From the NCBI GenBank assembly GCA_050251735.1, contig JBFWMF010000016.1, positions 1-64,000 on the forward strand: a stretch of DNA of 64,000 nt, in the 5' to 3' direction. The notes beneath the pieces are model-generated. The model saw only the letters and a program-made list of their open reading frames with translations. It made no database searches and was not told the origin of the DNA. This stretch comes from Desulfitobacterium sp050251735 (GTDB lineage Bacteria > Bacillota > Desulfitobacteriia > Desulfitobacteriales > Desulfitobacteriaceae). Position numbers and translations under genes: made by a program. Below are positions 26,175 to 34,964 of the stretch, piece after piece; the first letter of the stretch is position 1, and each line of letters starts with the position of its first letter.

Positions 26175-27440
26175 ATGGCAATGACAATTACAGAGAAGAT
26201 TCTTGCCGCGCACGCGGGTCTAGATAAGGTTGAGCCGGGTCAATTAATTACTGGTCAATTGGATCTGGCCTTGGCCAATGATATTACAGGTCCTGTGGCT
26301 ATCAGGGAGTTTGAAAAATTCGGAGTGGAAACGGTCTGGGACAAAAACAAGGTTGCTTTAGTCCCCGACCATTTTACTCCTAACAAAGATATTGCTTCCG
26401 CAGAATTGAGCAAAGCTCTAAGAGAATTTGCCAAGAAGCAAGAGATTGTCCATTACTGGGAGCAAGGACGTGTTGGAGTTGAACACTGTCTTCTACCCGA
26501 GCAAGGAGTTACCCTGCCTGGTGATGTTATTATCGGAGCAGACTCCCATACCTGCACCTACGGAGCCTTGGGAGCTTTTGCCACTGGCGTAGGAAGTACG
26601 GACCTAGCAGCTGGAATGGCCACAGGTGAAGCTTGGTTCAGAATACCTGAATCCATTAAGTTTGTTTTTAAAGGAACGGATTTCCAACCTTGGGTTAGCG
26701 GGAAGGATCTTATTCTTTACACCATCGGCAAAATTGGAGTAGATGGTGCTCGTTATCGAGCTATGGAATTCACTGGGGAAGGCATAGAAGCCTTGTCCAT
26801 GGATGGTCGACTGACCATGTGCAATATGGCTGTGGAAGCCGGAGCGAAAAATGGCATCATTGCTCCCGATGAAAAGACCTTGGCCTATGTTAAGGAACGG
26901 GCAAAACGTCTCTATAAGGTCTATCATAGCGATCCTGATGCAAAGTATGCGGAAGTCTATGAATGGGATGTAGCAGACATTCCTCTCCAAGTAGCTTTTC
27001 CTCATCTGCCGGAGAACTCCAAACCCGTTAGTGAAGGCAAAGGGATCAAGATAGACCAAGTGGTCATTGGATCCTGCACCAATGGTCGCTTAGAGGATAT
27101 TCGTGTGGCTGCCCAAATTATTAAGGGCAAAAAGGTCCATGGGGATGTTCGCTTAATCGTTATTCCCGGTACCCAGGATATCTATAAACAAGCCATGAAA
27201 GAAGGACTTTTGGATATCTTCATCGATGCAGGAGCTGTAGTCAGCACACCTACCTGCGGACCTTGCCTAGGTGGCTATATGGGAATCCTGGCTAAAGGGG
27301 AACGAGCCCTTTCCACCACCAATCGGAACTTCGTCGGACGAATGGGACATCCGGAAAGTGAGGTTTACCTGTCCGGTCCAGCTGTCGCTGCAGCTTCGGC
27401 AGTGACTGGAGAAATCTCACATCCAGAGGAGGTGCTATAA
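26175..27440 (+). CDS. leuC: 3-isopropylmalate dehydratase, large subunit
   Basis: A 421-residue aconitase-like [4Fe-4S] enzyme that isomerises 2- to 3-isopropylmalate. The cluster ligands are in GSCTNGRLEDI and in STPTCGPCLGGYMG. Its length (about 420) marks the shorter archaeal/clostridial type rather than the 466-residue enterobacterial form. ATG 26175 is preferred. The stop overlaps the leuD start by one base. Confidence 0.95.
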   Translation: MAMTITEKILAAHAGLDKVEPGQLITGQLDLALANDITGPVAIREFEKFGVETVWDKNKVALVPDHFTPNKDIASAELSKALREFAKKQEIVHYWEQGRVGVEHCLLPEQGVTLPGDVIIGADSHTCTYGALGAFATGVGSTDLAAGMATGEAWFRIPESIKFVFKGTDFQPWVSGKDLILYTIGKIGVDGARYRAMEFTGEGIEALSMDGRLTMCNMAVEAGAKNGIIAPDEKTLAYVKERAKRLYKVYHSDPDAKYAEVYEWDVADIPLQVAFPHLPENSKPVSEGKGIKIDQVVIGSCTNGRLEDIRVAAQIIKGKKVHGDVRLIVIPGTQDIYKQAMKEGLLDIFIDAGAVVSTPTCGPCLGGYMGILAKGERALSTTNRNFVGRMGHPESEVYLSGPAVAAASAVTGEISHPEEVL

Positions 27441-27928
27441 TGGCAAAGGCATGGAAATTCGGAGATGATATCGATACAGATGCCATCATCCCGGCACGAT
27501 ATATGAATCAATTTAGTCCGGAACATCTGGCAGACCATTGCATGGAAGATGCTGATGCTAACTTCGCTAAAGAAGTGAAGCCAGGTGATGTCATTATCGC
27601 TGGAAAAAACTTTGGCTGCGGCTCGTCACGGGAACATGCCCCAGTAGCCATTAAGGCAGCAGGAGTCAAAGCCGTGATCGCGGACTCTTATGCTCGGATT
27701 TTCTATCGTAACTCTCTTAATATCGGCATGCCTATTCTAGAATGTCCTGAGGCGGTTCATGGGATAGACTCTGGGGATGAGATCACGGTGGATTTGGAGA
27801 CGGGCAAGATTGTCAATGTGACCAAGAATACTGAGTTTGAAGCCCGCCCCTTTCCACCCTTTATGCAAAACCTAATTAAAGCAGGGGGACTCATTCCATA
27901 CGTGAAGGGGAGACGAGAAAATGCCTAA
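27440..27928 (+). CDS. leuD: 3-isopropylmalate dehydratase, small subunit
   Basis: A 162-residue swivel-domain subunit that completes the leuC active site. DDIDTDAIIPARY, GKNFGCGSSREHAP and IADSYARIFYRNSLNIG are the standard motifs. It overlaps both leuC (1 base) and leuB (8 bases), so the three are translationally coupled. Confidence 0.96.
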   Translation: MAKAWKFGDDIDTDAIIPARYMNQFSPEHLADHCMEDADANFAKEVKPGDVIIAGKNFGCGSSREHAPVAIKAAGVKAVIADSYARIFYRNSLNIGMPILECPEAVHGIDSGDEITVDLETGKIVNVTKNTEFEARPFPPFMQNLIKAGGLIPYVKGRRENA

Positions 27929-28979
27929 AATTGCAGTATTGCCAGGCGATGGAATCGGTCAGGAGATCGTTCCTCAAGCCGTGAGGGTGCTCAAAGCTGT
28001 CTTAGCCGATAAAGCAACGGATTTTGAATTTGTGGAATACCCTGTCGGTGGAGCAGCCATCGAATTGGTGGGGAAGGCCCTGCCTGATGAGACCTTAAAG
28101 GCTTGCCAAGAAGCAGATGCTGTGCTCTTAGGAGCAGTGGGTGGTCCAAACTGGGATCATCTACCAGCCTCTGAACGGCCAGAGACAGCAGCCCTTCTGG
28201 GCTTGCGTAAAGGCCTTAACTTTTATGCCAATATTCGCCCAGTTCGTATGATTCCCAGTTTGCTTTCTACCTCCACCCTCAAAGAAGAGGTACTGGATGG
28301 GGTAGATATGGTGGTCATTCGCGAATTGACCGGCGGGGTTTACTTCGGGGAAAAGGGTCGCTCAGATAACCCTCGTTCCGCATATGATAGGATGAGCTAT
28401 TCGGAAGAGGAGATAAGACGTATCCTGGTCCAAGGCTTTGAGACAGCCATGCTCCGGAACAAGAAACTCTGCTCCGTGGATAAAGCGAATGTCTTGGAAA
28501 CCTCCCGCCTCTGGAGAGAGATTGCCAACGAGCTATCTAAGGATTACCCAGAAGTGGAATTAACTCATCTTTATGTGGACAATGCAGCGATGCAATTAGT
28601 ACGCAATCCTAAGCAGTTTGATGTCATCGTCACAGAGAATATGTTCGGTGATATTCTTACCGACCTGGCGTCTATGCTGGGCGGGTCTATCGGTATGCTG
28701 TCTTCGGCAAGCTTGAGCGGTCAAAAGGGCATGTATGAACCGGCCCATGGTTCTGCTCCGGATATCGCCGGTAAGAATCTGGCCAATCCTCTAGCTACTA
28801 TTCTTTCTGCAGCTTTAATGCTTCGCTATACCTTTGGTATGGAGGAGGAAGCAGCACGTATCGAGGCTGCTGTTGAAAAGGTCCTAGAACAAGGCTATCG
28901 GACTGGAGATCTAGCCCAAGCAGGAGATAAGGTTGTCGGAACGGTAGAGATGGGCGATGCGGTGCTAGCCGCACTGTAA
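27921..28979 (+). CDS. leuB: 3-isopropylmalate dehydrogenase
   Basis: A 352-residue NAD-dependent beta-decarboxylating dehydrogenase for the last oxidative step of leucine synthesis. LPGDGIGQEI at the start, RELTGGVYFG, and the metal-binding NMFGDILTDLASML are diagnostic. It is the last gene of the operon and is followed by a strong terminator. Confidence 0.97.
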   Translation: MPKIAVLPGDGIGQEIVPQAVRVLKAVLADKATDFEFVEYPVGGAAIELVGKALPDETLKACQEADAVLLGAVGGPNWDHLPASERPETAALLGLRKGLNFYANIRPVRMIPSLLSTSTLKEEVLDGVDMVVIRELTGGVYFGEKGRSDNPRSAYDRMSYSEEEIRRILVQGFETAMLRNKKLCSVDKANVLETSRLWREIANELSKDYPEVELTHLYVDNAAMQLVRNPKQFDVIVTENMFGDILTDLASMLGGSIGMLSSASLSGQKGMYEPAHGSAPDIAGKNLANPLATILSAALMLRYTFGMEEEAARIEAAVEKVLEQGYRTGDLAQAGDKVVGTVEMGDAVLAAL

Positions 28980-29048
28980 ATAACGTAATGATTGTGTTAT
29001 CTATATTGATCCTCGGCTAATATAATCAATAAATCCAAGAAAGATCAT

Positions 29049-29093
29049 AAAACCCTCCTCGGTCTATTCGTTGAATAGATTTGGGAGGGTTTT
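29049..29093 (+). terminator. Terminator of the ilv-leu operon
   Basis: AAAACCCTCC pairs with GGGAGGGTTTT, with an inner CTATTC/GAATAG stem. The T-run is part of the stem, and the A-rich 5' side makes it bidirectional. Confidence 0.85.
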
Positions 29094-29179
29094 ATCATTT
29101 TACTCACCTTGAGGGCTAACTGAATGAACTAAAACGTATTTAGGAATACTGAGGATAAGCTATAAGAGGAGGGATATAG

Positions 29180-29251
29180 ATGAGTGATAAAAGTAAGAAA
29201 ACTAAAAAGAATGCTAAGCAATCAGAAAAACAGAATAATTCAGGAGAATAA
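29180..29251 (+). CDS. Lysine-rich 23-aa peptide
   Basis: ATG 29180 has an excellent ribosome site (AGAGGAGGGATATAG) and opens a frame of 23 residues beginning MSDKSKKTKKNAKQSEKQ. The peptide is highly basic and polar with no hydrophobic segment. It is framed by terminators on both sides, so it appears to be its own transcription unit. I do not recognise it; a small spore or nucleic-acid-binding peptide is possible but not shown. Confidence 0.5.
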   Translation: MSDKSKKTKKNAKQSEKQNNSGE

Positions 29252-29266
29252 TATTATGTAACAAAC

Positions 29267-29298
29267 AAACTCAGGGTCATTTTCTGTCCCTGAGTTTT
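29267..29298 (+). terminator. Terminator after the small peptide gene
   Basis: AAACTCAGGG pairs with CCCTGAGTTTT across an 11-nt loop, then TGCAATTTT. It closes the unit with the 23-aa peptide. Confidence 0.8.
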
Positions 29299-29329
29299 GC
29301 AATTTTGTCTGGTGCCTAGAGGCTTTGCG

Positions 29330-29348
29330 TGTCGGTCTTTTTCCGACA
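29330..29348. promoter_or_regulatory. TGTCGG/CCGACA inverted repeat before module 1
   Basis: TGTCGG (29330-29335) and CCGACA (29343-29348) form a spaced palindrome about 115 bp before the first kinase gene. The half-site CCGACA recurs before other genes of this cluster (31332, 31365, 38326), so it may be an operator. Confidence 0.4.
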
Positions 29349-29463
29349 GAGTAAATAGACCTTTTGTAGTAAAATGATAAATGTTACTATTAAGTGAAAA
29401 CATAAATCCATACACAATAGTAAATAAATGGTTTAAATGAGCAGAAAACTGGAGAGGTAACCG

Positions 29464-30567
29464 ATGAGAAATAGTTTAGAGCAGTTATTATTGGAAATCA
29501 GTCTGTTAATTGAGCGGTGCGAACTGAAAGCACAAGAAGTGCCTCTGATAGTTACTCAACTGCTTCAAGCAAAGGGTTGTGCAATTTATTTGCGGCGTGA
29601 TGATGAGTCATATATCTTAAGTGAAGAATCTTCTTTGATACCCTTCTCTCATAATTGGCAGCAATATACTAAAGACATACCAGAATCGGTACAGTATCTT
29701 AGTGAACCTGAGAAGATATCATCAATACTGCGACACAAAGATTGGCAAAGAACCTTGATTATGCCCTTTAAAGGAGAATCCACAACGGAAGGAATTCTCC
29801 TCGCTTATTGGTCTGGTCCATCTCCCTTAGATGATTTAGACCAGAGAGAATTTTCGCTTTTACAACCCATAGCCAATCAATTGGCTATTATTTATTATTG
29901 GCAACCAAAAATGGAGAAGATGCGGCTAAGAGAAGAATCATTGACTACGATATTTCATATAGCCGATCAGACCTTGGAAGATGATCGAAAGCGGATTGCT
30001 CGAAAACTCAGCTACGAAGTCGTTCAAGATTTAACATCTATCGTTCTACAGACGAAGCTCCTCCAAGATTCTGTGGATTTTGAATATGTTCAGGGACGTC
30101 TAGGCGGGATTAGACATATTGTTTCACAAACCATAGAGGAAGTGCGAAGTCTAGTCCATAGCCAGCGACCGATACTTCTAGATAAACTTGGCTTACATGC
30201 TGTGTTAAATACTTATGTGCAAGAATTTATGGAAAGAACAAAAATACATGTGGAATTAATTCTGCCAGATGCGAATAAGCGCTTTGCAGAGCAGGTGGAA
30301 GTCCTGATCTTTCGTAGTGTACAGGAAGCCTTAGCAATCTGTGTCAGCCAGGTAGGTGTTAGTGAAACTTTTGTTAAATTATCTATGAAGGGGAATAATC
30401 TATTTTTGTGTATTAGTTATCTTGGGAAGATCACTATCGGAGAAAAGGACTCCGGGGTAGGAATATTGGCCATGAAAGAAAGAATAAAAAAACAAAATGG
30501 AGAGCTCTGGATTATGAAGCATAATGAGCAGTACCAGAGCTTGAATATCTTGTTGCCGTTGAGTTAA
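29464..30567 (+). CDS. Degenerate histidine kinase of module 1 (GAF-HisKA_3-like)
   Basis: A 367-residue cytoplasmic protein: a GAF-like sensor part (about 1-150), a HisKA_3-like dimerisation helix (about 165-240) and an HATPase-like end (about 260-365). Its paralogues at 36458 and 46808 have the H-box ELHDEVGQ or ELHDQLGQ; here it reads KLSYEVVQ, so the phospho-acceptor His is Ser183. The N-box TNVARH is replaced by AICVSQ, and DNGKGF by YLGKIT. ATP binding and autophosphorylation are therefore unlikely. It still sits immediately upstream of its regulator gene. It may act as a binding partner rather than a kinase. Confidence 0.85.
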   Translation: MRNSLEQLLLEISLLIERCELKAQEVPLIVTQLLQAKGCAIYLRRDDESYILSEESSLIPFSHNWQQYTKDIPESVQYLSEPEKISSILRHKDWQRTLIMPFKGESTTEGILLAYWSGPSPLDDLDQREFSLLQPIANQLAIIYYWQPKMEKMRLREESLTTIFHIADQTLEDDRKRIARKLSYEVVQDLTSIVLQTKLLQDSVDFEYVQGRLGGIRHIVSQTIEEVRSLVHSQRPILLDKLGLHAVLNTYVQEFMERTKIHVELILPDANKRFAEQVEVLIFRSVQEALAICVSQVGVSETFVKLSMKGNNLFLCISYLGKITIGEKDSGVGILAMKERIKKQNGELWIMKHNEQYQSLNILLPLS

Positions 30568-30587
30568 GGAAATGGGGAGGTCATAGG

Positions 30588-31316
30588 GTGAAGACCCGAA
30601 TTTTTTTGGTTGATAGCCATACTTTGTTGCGTAATACTTTACGACTCTTTCTGGAATGTAAGGGAGATAATATTGAGGTAGTAGGGGAAGCCTCCACGGC
30701 AGCAAGTGCCATAGAAGGTGTCTTACGTTTGAACCCAGATATTGTTCTAATGGAGATAGATTTCCCCGATGCTGATGGAATTGCAGTCACCGCACATCTT
30801 CTAAGACTGTTGCCCCATATTAAGATTCTAGCTGTTACAGTCCACACTGAACAGACATATTTGTTACCTTTTATACAGGCGGGTGGTTACGGCTTCATCA
30901 ATAAGTCGGCGACTGATCATGAATTAATAAAGGCTATTGTAAAGGTTCAGAACAATGAAATCTACTTAAGCGAATCAGGAGTTCAGATCTTAGCTAGGTG
31001 TTATCAAAGTATAGGAATAGCTAAAGAAGCACCAACATATGCCGAAAAAGATGTACTAATAACCTCAATGGAAAAAGGAAAAGAAGCCGGAATAGCAATA
31101 CAAGCAGATGAAGAAATTACGCCTGACATACTCTCTGAAAGAGAAAAACAAGTACTTCGGTTACTTTCCCACGGTTATAATTATCGGGAAATAGGGGAAA
31201 GACTTTTTTTATCCATTAGTACGGTAGAGACTTATAAATGTCGAATTAGTGAAAAGTTACAAATGCCAAAGAAAACAGAACTGATTGAATATGCGATGAA
31301 ACATAAAATCTTATAA
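30588..31316 (+). CDS. NarL-type response regulator of module 1 with Glu at the phosphorylation site
   Basis: A 242-residue regulator with receiver (1-125) and LuxR-type DNA-binding domain (about 180-242, LSEREKQVLRLLSHGYNYREIGERL). Paralogues have VLMDLTLPD and VLMDITLPD with the phospho-Asp; here it is VLMEIDFPD, giving Glu56. The acidic pair DD is DS (Asp9-Ser10), while the Lys of NKSATD is kept. It also has an insert of about 25 residues in the linker. Asp-to-Glu can mimic phosphorylation, so it may be permanently active. GTG 30588 follows GGGGAGG. It presumably controls the reductase genes that follow. Confidence 0.88.
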   Translation: MKTRIFLVDSHTLLRNTLRLFLECKGDNIEVVGEASTAASAIEGVLRLNPDIVLMEIDFPDADGIAVTAHLLRLLPHIKILAVTVHTEQTYLLPFIQAGGYGFINKSATDHELIKAIVKVQNNEIYLSESGVQILARCYQSIGIAKEAPTYAEKDVLITSMEKGKEAGIAIQADEEITPDILSEREKQVLRLLSHGYNYREIGERLFLSISTVETYKCRISEKLQMPKKTELIEYAMKHKIL

Positions 31317-31426
31317 CGAGTCAGAAAAATGCCGACAAAGGCTTGTGATAAACGGTGCATTCAACCGACAGACTGAAAGCCTTCTTCAATATAAACTAAA
31401 GTTGAACAGTTAAGGAGTTGTTTCGG

Positions 31427-31849
31427 GTGAAACAGGACGGAAAAGAAGAAACTATGGAAAAATTGATCATAGTAGCTATATCTAATTATTGGATGCGTAT
31501 ATCGGTGTTAGACCTACTGGAAAGCCAAGAACTCAAATACCTTTGTGCAGAAAGCCTACCTGATCTCAATACGTCAGCCGAAGGCTCGGCAGGGGTAATC
31601 GCTGTGGTAGACGCATTTTCTAATAAGGAAGATCTACAAGAAATGGTAGATCAGCTACAAGGGATGGCATCAGTACAAAGTGTGCTTCTTTTAGTTCCAG
31701 ATGAAATTTTTCCTAATTTACCTCAATGGGGTGGGAGAGTCATACCTATCGGGTACGGGAAGATTCTGACGGAGATACTGCCTGTTTTAAAGGAAGAATT
31801 ACTTCGCCCAAATCAACTACCGACTTTAAACACGAAGGAGGTAAATTTA
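31427..31849 (+). other. Receiver-like leader domain fused in frame to the module 1 molybdoenzyme
   Basis: 141 codons between GTG 31427 (AGGAG 9 nt upstream) and the internal ATG 31850 contain no stop. They encode a CheY-like alpha/beta fold: beta-1 LIIVAIS, a beta-3 strand ending in Asp (IAVVDAFS) at the phospho-site position, and beta-4 VLLLVPDE. The acidic pair after beta-1 is missing. The matching segments of modules 2 and 3 share the pattern. The domain assignment is by pattern only. Confidence 0.6.
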
Positions 31850-34315
31850 ATGGGAAATGAAAATGGCAACATTTTTGAGAGAAAGGTAGGCAGAAGAAGT
31901 TTCCTCAAAGGTTCAGCCGCGGCCGCAGTCGTTACTGGGGTAGCTATCGCGAACCCTTGGGATACGGCAACTCAGGCCTTAGCGGTAGGTGAGAGTGCAA
32001 ACCCTACTTCAGAAAGCAAGGAACTGTTGGTATCAAGTGCCTGTAGGTCAAACTGCTTCCAGAGTTGTCGGTTAAATGCCCACGTGATTGATGGAAAAGT
32101 AGTTAAGACTACACCGGCTTCTTATCCGGATGAAATTTATACAGGATCTTGTTTGAAAGGGCTATCCCTCGTGCAAAGAACCTACAGCCCAACACGGATC
32201 AAACATCCCATGCGTCGAGTTGGCGAACGAGGCGAAGGTCAATGGGAAGTCATTTCTTGGGACGAAGCAATTACTGAAATAGCCGATAAGTTTATGGCCA
32301 TTCAAGAAAAATATGGCCCTAAATCACTGGCTCTTGATGTGGGTTCAGGAAATTATGGTCTAGTTCATGGAGTATTAGGTATTTTTAATCGGCTCATCAA
32401 TTCTATCGGGTGTACGAAAATCAATGTTTGCTATGACCAAGCGACAGGCCACGGCTCAGACCGGGTCATCGGCGGTAGTGTTTGGTTGTGGGGAAATGAG
32501 CCTCGCACCATGATGGACTCCAAAAACATTATCGTCTGGGGTTCTAACCCTGTATACTCCCAACCCCAAAACTGGCGGATATTGAAAGAAGCAAAAAAAG
32601 GTGGCGCAAAAGTCATTACCATAGACCCCATCTTCTCAGCGACAGCCAATCAATCCGATGAATATATTCCGGTGACTCCTGGAACAGATTTAATGCTAGT
32701 ACTTGCTATGATCAATTATATTATCGAACAAGATTTAATGAATATTGACTTCATGAAAAAGAGAAGTACAGCCACCTTCCTCGTCCGTAGAGATAACGGT
32801 TTAGTGTTGAGAAAAAGCGACTTTGCTCCTGAGACTCCGGACACCGAAGACGACTTTTATGTATGGGATAGTGTCGCCAATGCGCCAGCCCTCCTAAAGG
32901 ATGGCCCCCAAGATGTGGCTATCGAGGGAAACTTTAATGTTCAAGGAATAGATGTGGACACTACCTTTACCCTCCTTAAGAATGAGATGAAGGAATACAC
33001 CCTAGAAAAGGCCAGCGAGCTTACCAAAATACCCGTAGAAAAAATCATTGAATTAACAAAAACCTATGTGGATGGACCGACTACTATCTATACCAATTAT
33101 GGTATTGACCATTACCAAAACGGCCATTTGTGGTCCTTCGCGGTCTTTATCATGGCGTCTCTTACCGGCAATATCGGCGTAAAGGGAGCAGGCTTCACAG
33201 GGCTATTTGTACAAAACATCCCCATTAATTACATCGGCATGTATATTACAAACATGAAAATGGCTGATGGAAACTCCATACCCCAAACGGAGTTTCATAA
33301 AGTAGTAAGAGATCAAGCCATCGAGGGTAAGCCTTATCCGATCAAGGCCTTATATACCACTTCTTCAAATTCGATGAGCAATTGGGCCCAACAGAATCTA
33401 TGGTTAACGGATATTCTCCCCAACTTGGAATTCACAGTCGTCGTAGATACAGAGCTAACGGATACGGCAAGATATGCAGATATCGTATTACCAGCGGCTT
33501 TTTGGTTTGAAGTTAATGATCTCCGTGTCAACTATAATAATCCTTATATCTATATGCAAGAAAAAGCAATTGAACCTTTATATGAAAGTAAACCTGATGG
33601 AGAGATTATCGCCATGATTGCTCGGAAGATGGGCTTAGGCCAATTCTTCCCTGAGAATATGGATGATACCGAGTGGATCAAGGTCTTGTTAGATTCTGAT
33701 AAGCTTCGTGCCATGGGTATTACTTATGAACGTTTATTGGAAGAAAAGGTTGTAAGGGGTACAGGTAGTGCAGAAAAACCTTATATCCGTGGCGAACAGT
33801 TTTTTAATACGCCAAGTGGTAGAGCCCAGCTTTATTGTGAGAATCCGCAACCTCGTGTTAATTATGGCCAAAATTTGACGGGTATCATCGAAAAAGAAAG
33901 AATGCCCTATTATAAACCTCCTGGCGAAGCATCAAAGGACAATCCTTTATTCTCCAAGTATCCTTTGGTTTTCATACAAGAACATTCCCGGTTCCGTTCG
34001 CATACCCAATGGTTTAACACCCCCATATTACGTGAGCTTGATCCGGAGCCCCTAGCCAAGATTAGCCGAGAAGACGCGAAAATCCGGGGAATTAAGACGG
34101 GGGATATCGTAGAAGTGTTTAATGATCGGGGCAAGGCGGTGCTCAAGGCTGAAGTCAACGACGCGATTAGTACAGGAGTTATATCTATCCCTAAAGGCTG
34201 GCAACGAGAACAATTTATCGAAGGTTGCTTCCAAGAATTGACCAACAGTACTTCAGATCCCATGGCCGTCAATTTTGCCTACTTTGATTGCCTGGTTGAT
34301 GTGAAAAAAAGATAA
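31427..34315 (+). CDS. Module 1 molybdopterin oxidoreductase (CISM catalytic subunit, Tat-exported)
   Basis: The exported enzyme most likely begins at internal ATG 31850 (AAGGAGGT, 7 nt spacing), giving 821 residues with a Tat signal (GRRSFLKGSAAAAVVTG) at about 14-30. A [4Fe-4S] site follows (CRSNCFQSC...C), then Mo-bisPGD domains (WDEAITEIADKF, GSGNYG, WGSNPVYSQ) and the C-terminal cap (FNDRGKAVLKAEV). Asp in VCYDQA lies where DmsA has its Ser Mo ligand. The substrate is unknown; DMSO-reductase-family members reduce N- or S-oxides, oxyanions or oxidise substrates. The frame continues upstream through a receiver-like domain to GTG 31427. It is followed by its FeS and anchor genes. Confidence 0.88.
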   Translation: MKQDGKEETMEKLIIVAISNYWMRISVLDLLESQELKYLCAESLPDLNTSAEGSAGVIAVVDAFSNKEDLQEMVDQLQGMASVQSVLLLVPDEIFPNLPQWGGRVIPIGYGKILTEILPVLKEELLRPNQLPTLNTKEVNLMGNENGNIFERKVGRRSFLKGSAAAAVVTGVAIANPWDTATQALAVGESANPTSESKELLVSSACRSNCFQSCRLNAHVIDGKVVKTTPASYPDEIYTGSCLKGLSLVQRTYSPTRIKHPMRRVGERGEGQWEVISWDEAITEIADKFMAIQEKYGPKSLALDVGSGNYGLVHGVLGIFNRLINSIGCTKINVCYDQATGHGSDRVIGGSVWLWGNEPRTMMDSKNIIVWGSNPVYSQPQNWRILKEAKKGGAKVITIDPIFSATANQSDEYIPVTPGTDLMLVLAMINYIIEQDLMNIDFMKKRSTATFLVRRDNGLVLRKSDFAPETPDTEDDFYVWDSVANAPALLKDGPQDVAIEGNFNVQGIDVDTTFTLLKNEMKEYTLEKASELTKIPVEKIIELTKTYVDGPTTIYTNYGIDHYQNGHLWSFAVFIMASLTGNIGVKGAGFTGLFVQNIPINYIGMYITNMKMADGNSIPQTEFHKVVRDQAIEGKPYPIKALYTTSSNSMSNWAQQNLWLTDILPNLEFTVVVDTELTDTARYADIVLPAAFWFEVNDLRVNYNNPYIYMQEKAIEPLYESKPDGEIIAMIARKMGLGQFFPENMDDTEWIKVLLDSDKLRAMGITYERLLEEKVVRGTGSAEKPYIRGEQFFNTPSGRAQLYCENPQPRVNYGQNLTGIIEKERMPYYKPPGEASKDNPLFSKYPLVFIQEHSRFRSHTQWFNTPILRELDPEPLAKISREDAKIRGIKTGDIVEVFNDRGKAVLKAEVNDAISTGVISIPKGWQREQFIEGCFQELTNSTSDPMAVNFAYFDCLVDVKKR
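31834..31852 (+). promoter_or_regulatory. Internal ribosome site and start of the Tat-exported enzyme, module 1
   Basis: AAGGAGGTAAATTTAATG lies inside the open frame, which reads K-E-V-N-L-M through it. The same arrangement occurs at 38860-38877 (AAGGAGGCAAATTTAATG) and 48844-48860 (GAGGAGGTACATCTAATG). Confidence 0.8.
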
Positions 34316-34330
34316 GGGAGGTATTGAATA

Positions 34331-34948
34331 ATGCGTTATTCAATGGCGATAGATATTGATCGCTGTACAGGATGCAATGCCTGTGCGGTAGCGTGCAAGG
34401 TTGATAATAATCTGCCCAATAGCATTTGGTGGAATAGAATTTTAACTGTGGGTGGAGAAAGTATGGATACGCCTAAAGGTACTTTCCCAAACCTTCATAT
34501 GAAGTTTTTACCTGTTAATTGTCAGCACTGTGATAATCCACCCTGTGTCAAAGCTTGTCCGGTCAAGGCCACCTATAAAAGAGAAGAAGATGGTGTTATT
34601 GTCCAAGATTATGATAAGTGTATCGGCTGTCGGATGTGCATGGTCGCTTGTCCTTATAATGCCCGTAGCTTTAATTGGAGTAAACCAGATTATGCAATCG
34701 AAGTTCCCATGGGTGATAGGAACGTTACCCCTCATCAATACAATGCCGTAGAAAAGTGTACCTTCTGTAGCCATCGCTTGGCTCAAGACTTACAGCCCGC
34801 TTGTATCGATACATGTCCCAACAGAGCCCGTTTTTTTGGCGATCTAGATGATCCAAATAGCGATGTGAGTAAAGCCATCCAAGGCCGCAATTATGTAAAA
34901 CTACTCGAAGAAAAGGGTACCATGCCCTCAGTCTTCTATTTAACTTAA
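34331..34948 (+). CDS. Module 1 iron-sulfur subunit (DmsB/PsrB-like)
   Basis: A 205-residue electron-transfer subunit with sixteen Cys for four [4Fe-4S] clusters: CTGCNACAVAC, CQHCDNPPCVKACP, CIGCRMCMVACP and CTFCSH...CIDTCP. It has no signal peptide and would be carried across the membrane with the Tat-exported catalytic subunit. It connects the NrfD-like anchor to the Mo site. It lies 15 bp downstream of the catalytic gene. Confidence 0.94.
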   Translation: MRYSMAIDIDRCTGCNACAVACKVDNNLPNSIWWNRILTVGGESMDTPKGTFPNLHMKFLPVNCQHCDNPPCVKACPVKATYKREEDGVIVQDYDKCIGCRMCMVACPYNARSFNWSKPDYAIEVPMGDRNVTPHQYNAVEKCTFCSHRLAQDLQPACIDTCPNRARFFGDLDDPNSDVSKAIQGRNYVKLLEEKGTMPSVFYLT

Positions 34949-34964
34949 GAAAGGGGCGAAAAAA

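Noticed and set aside
19477..28979. T-box or attenuation leader peptide before the ilv-leu genes
   Set aside because: No specifier loop, no T-box sequence and no peptide rich in Ile/Val/Leu codons was found. The ykkC-type riboswitch explains the leader.
31427..31849. Leaders annotated as separate stand-alone genes
   Set aside because: There is no stop codon before the molybdoenzyme start in any of the three modules, so a separate protein could arise only by processing or drop-off. They are described as fused domains instead.
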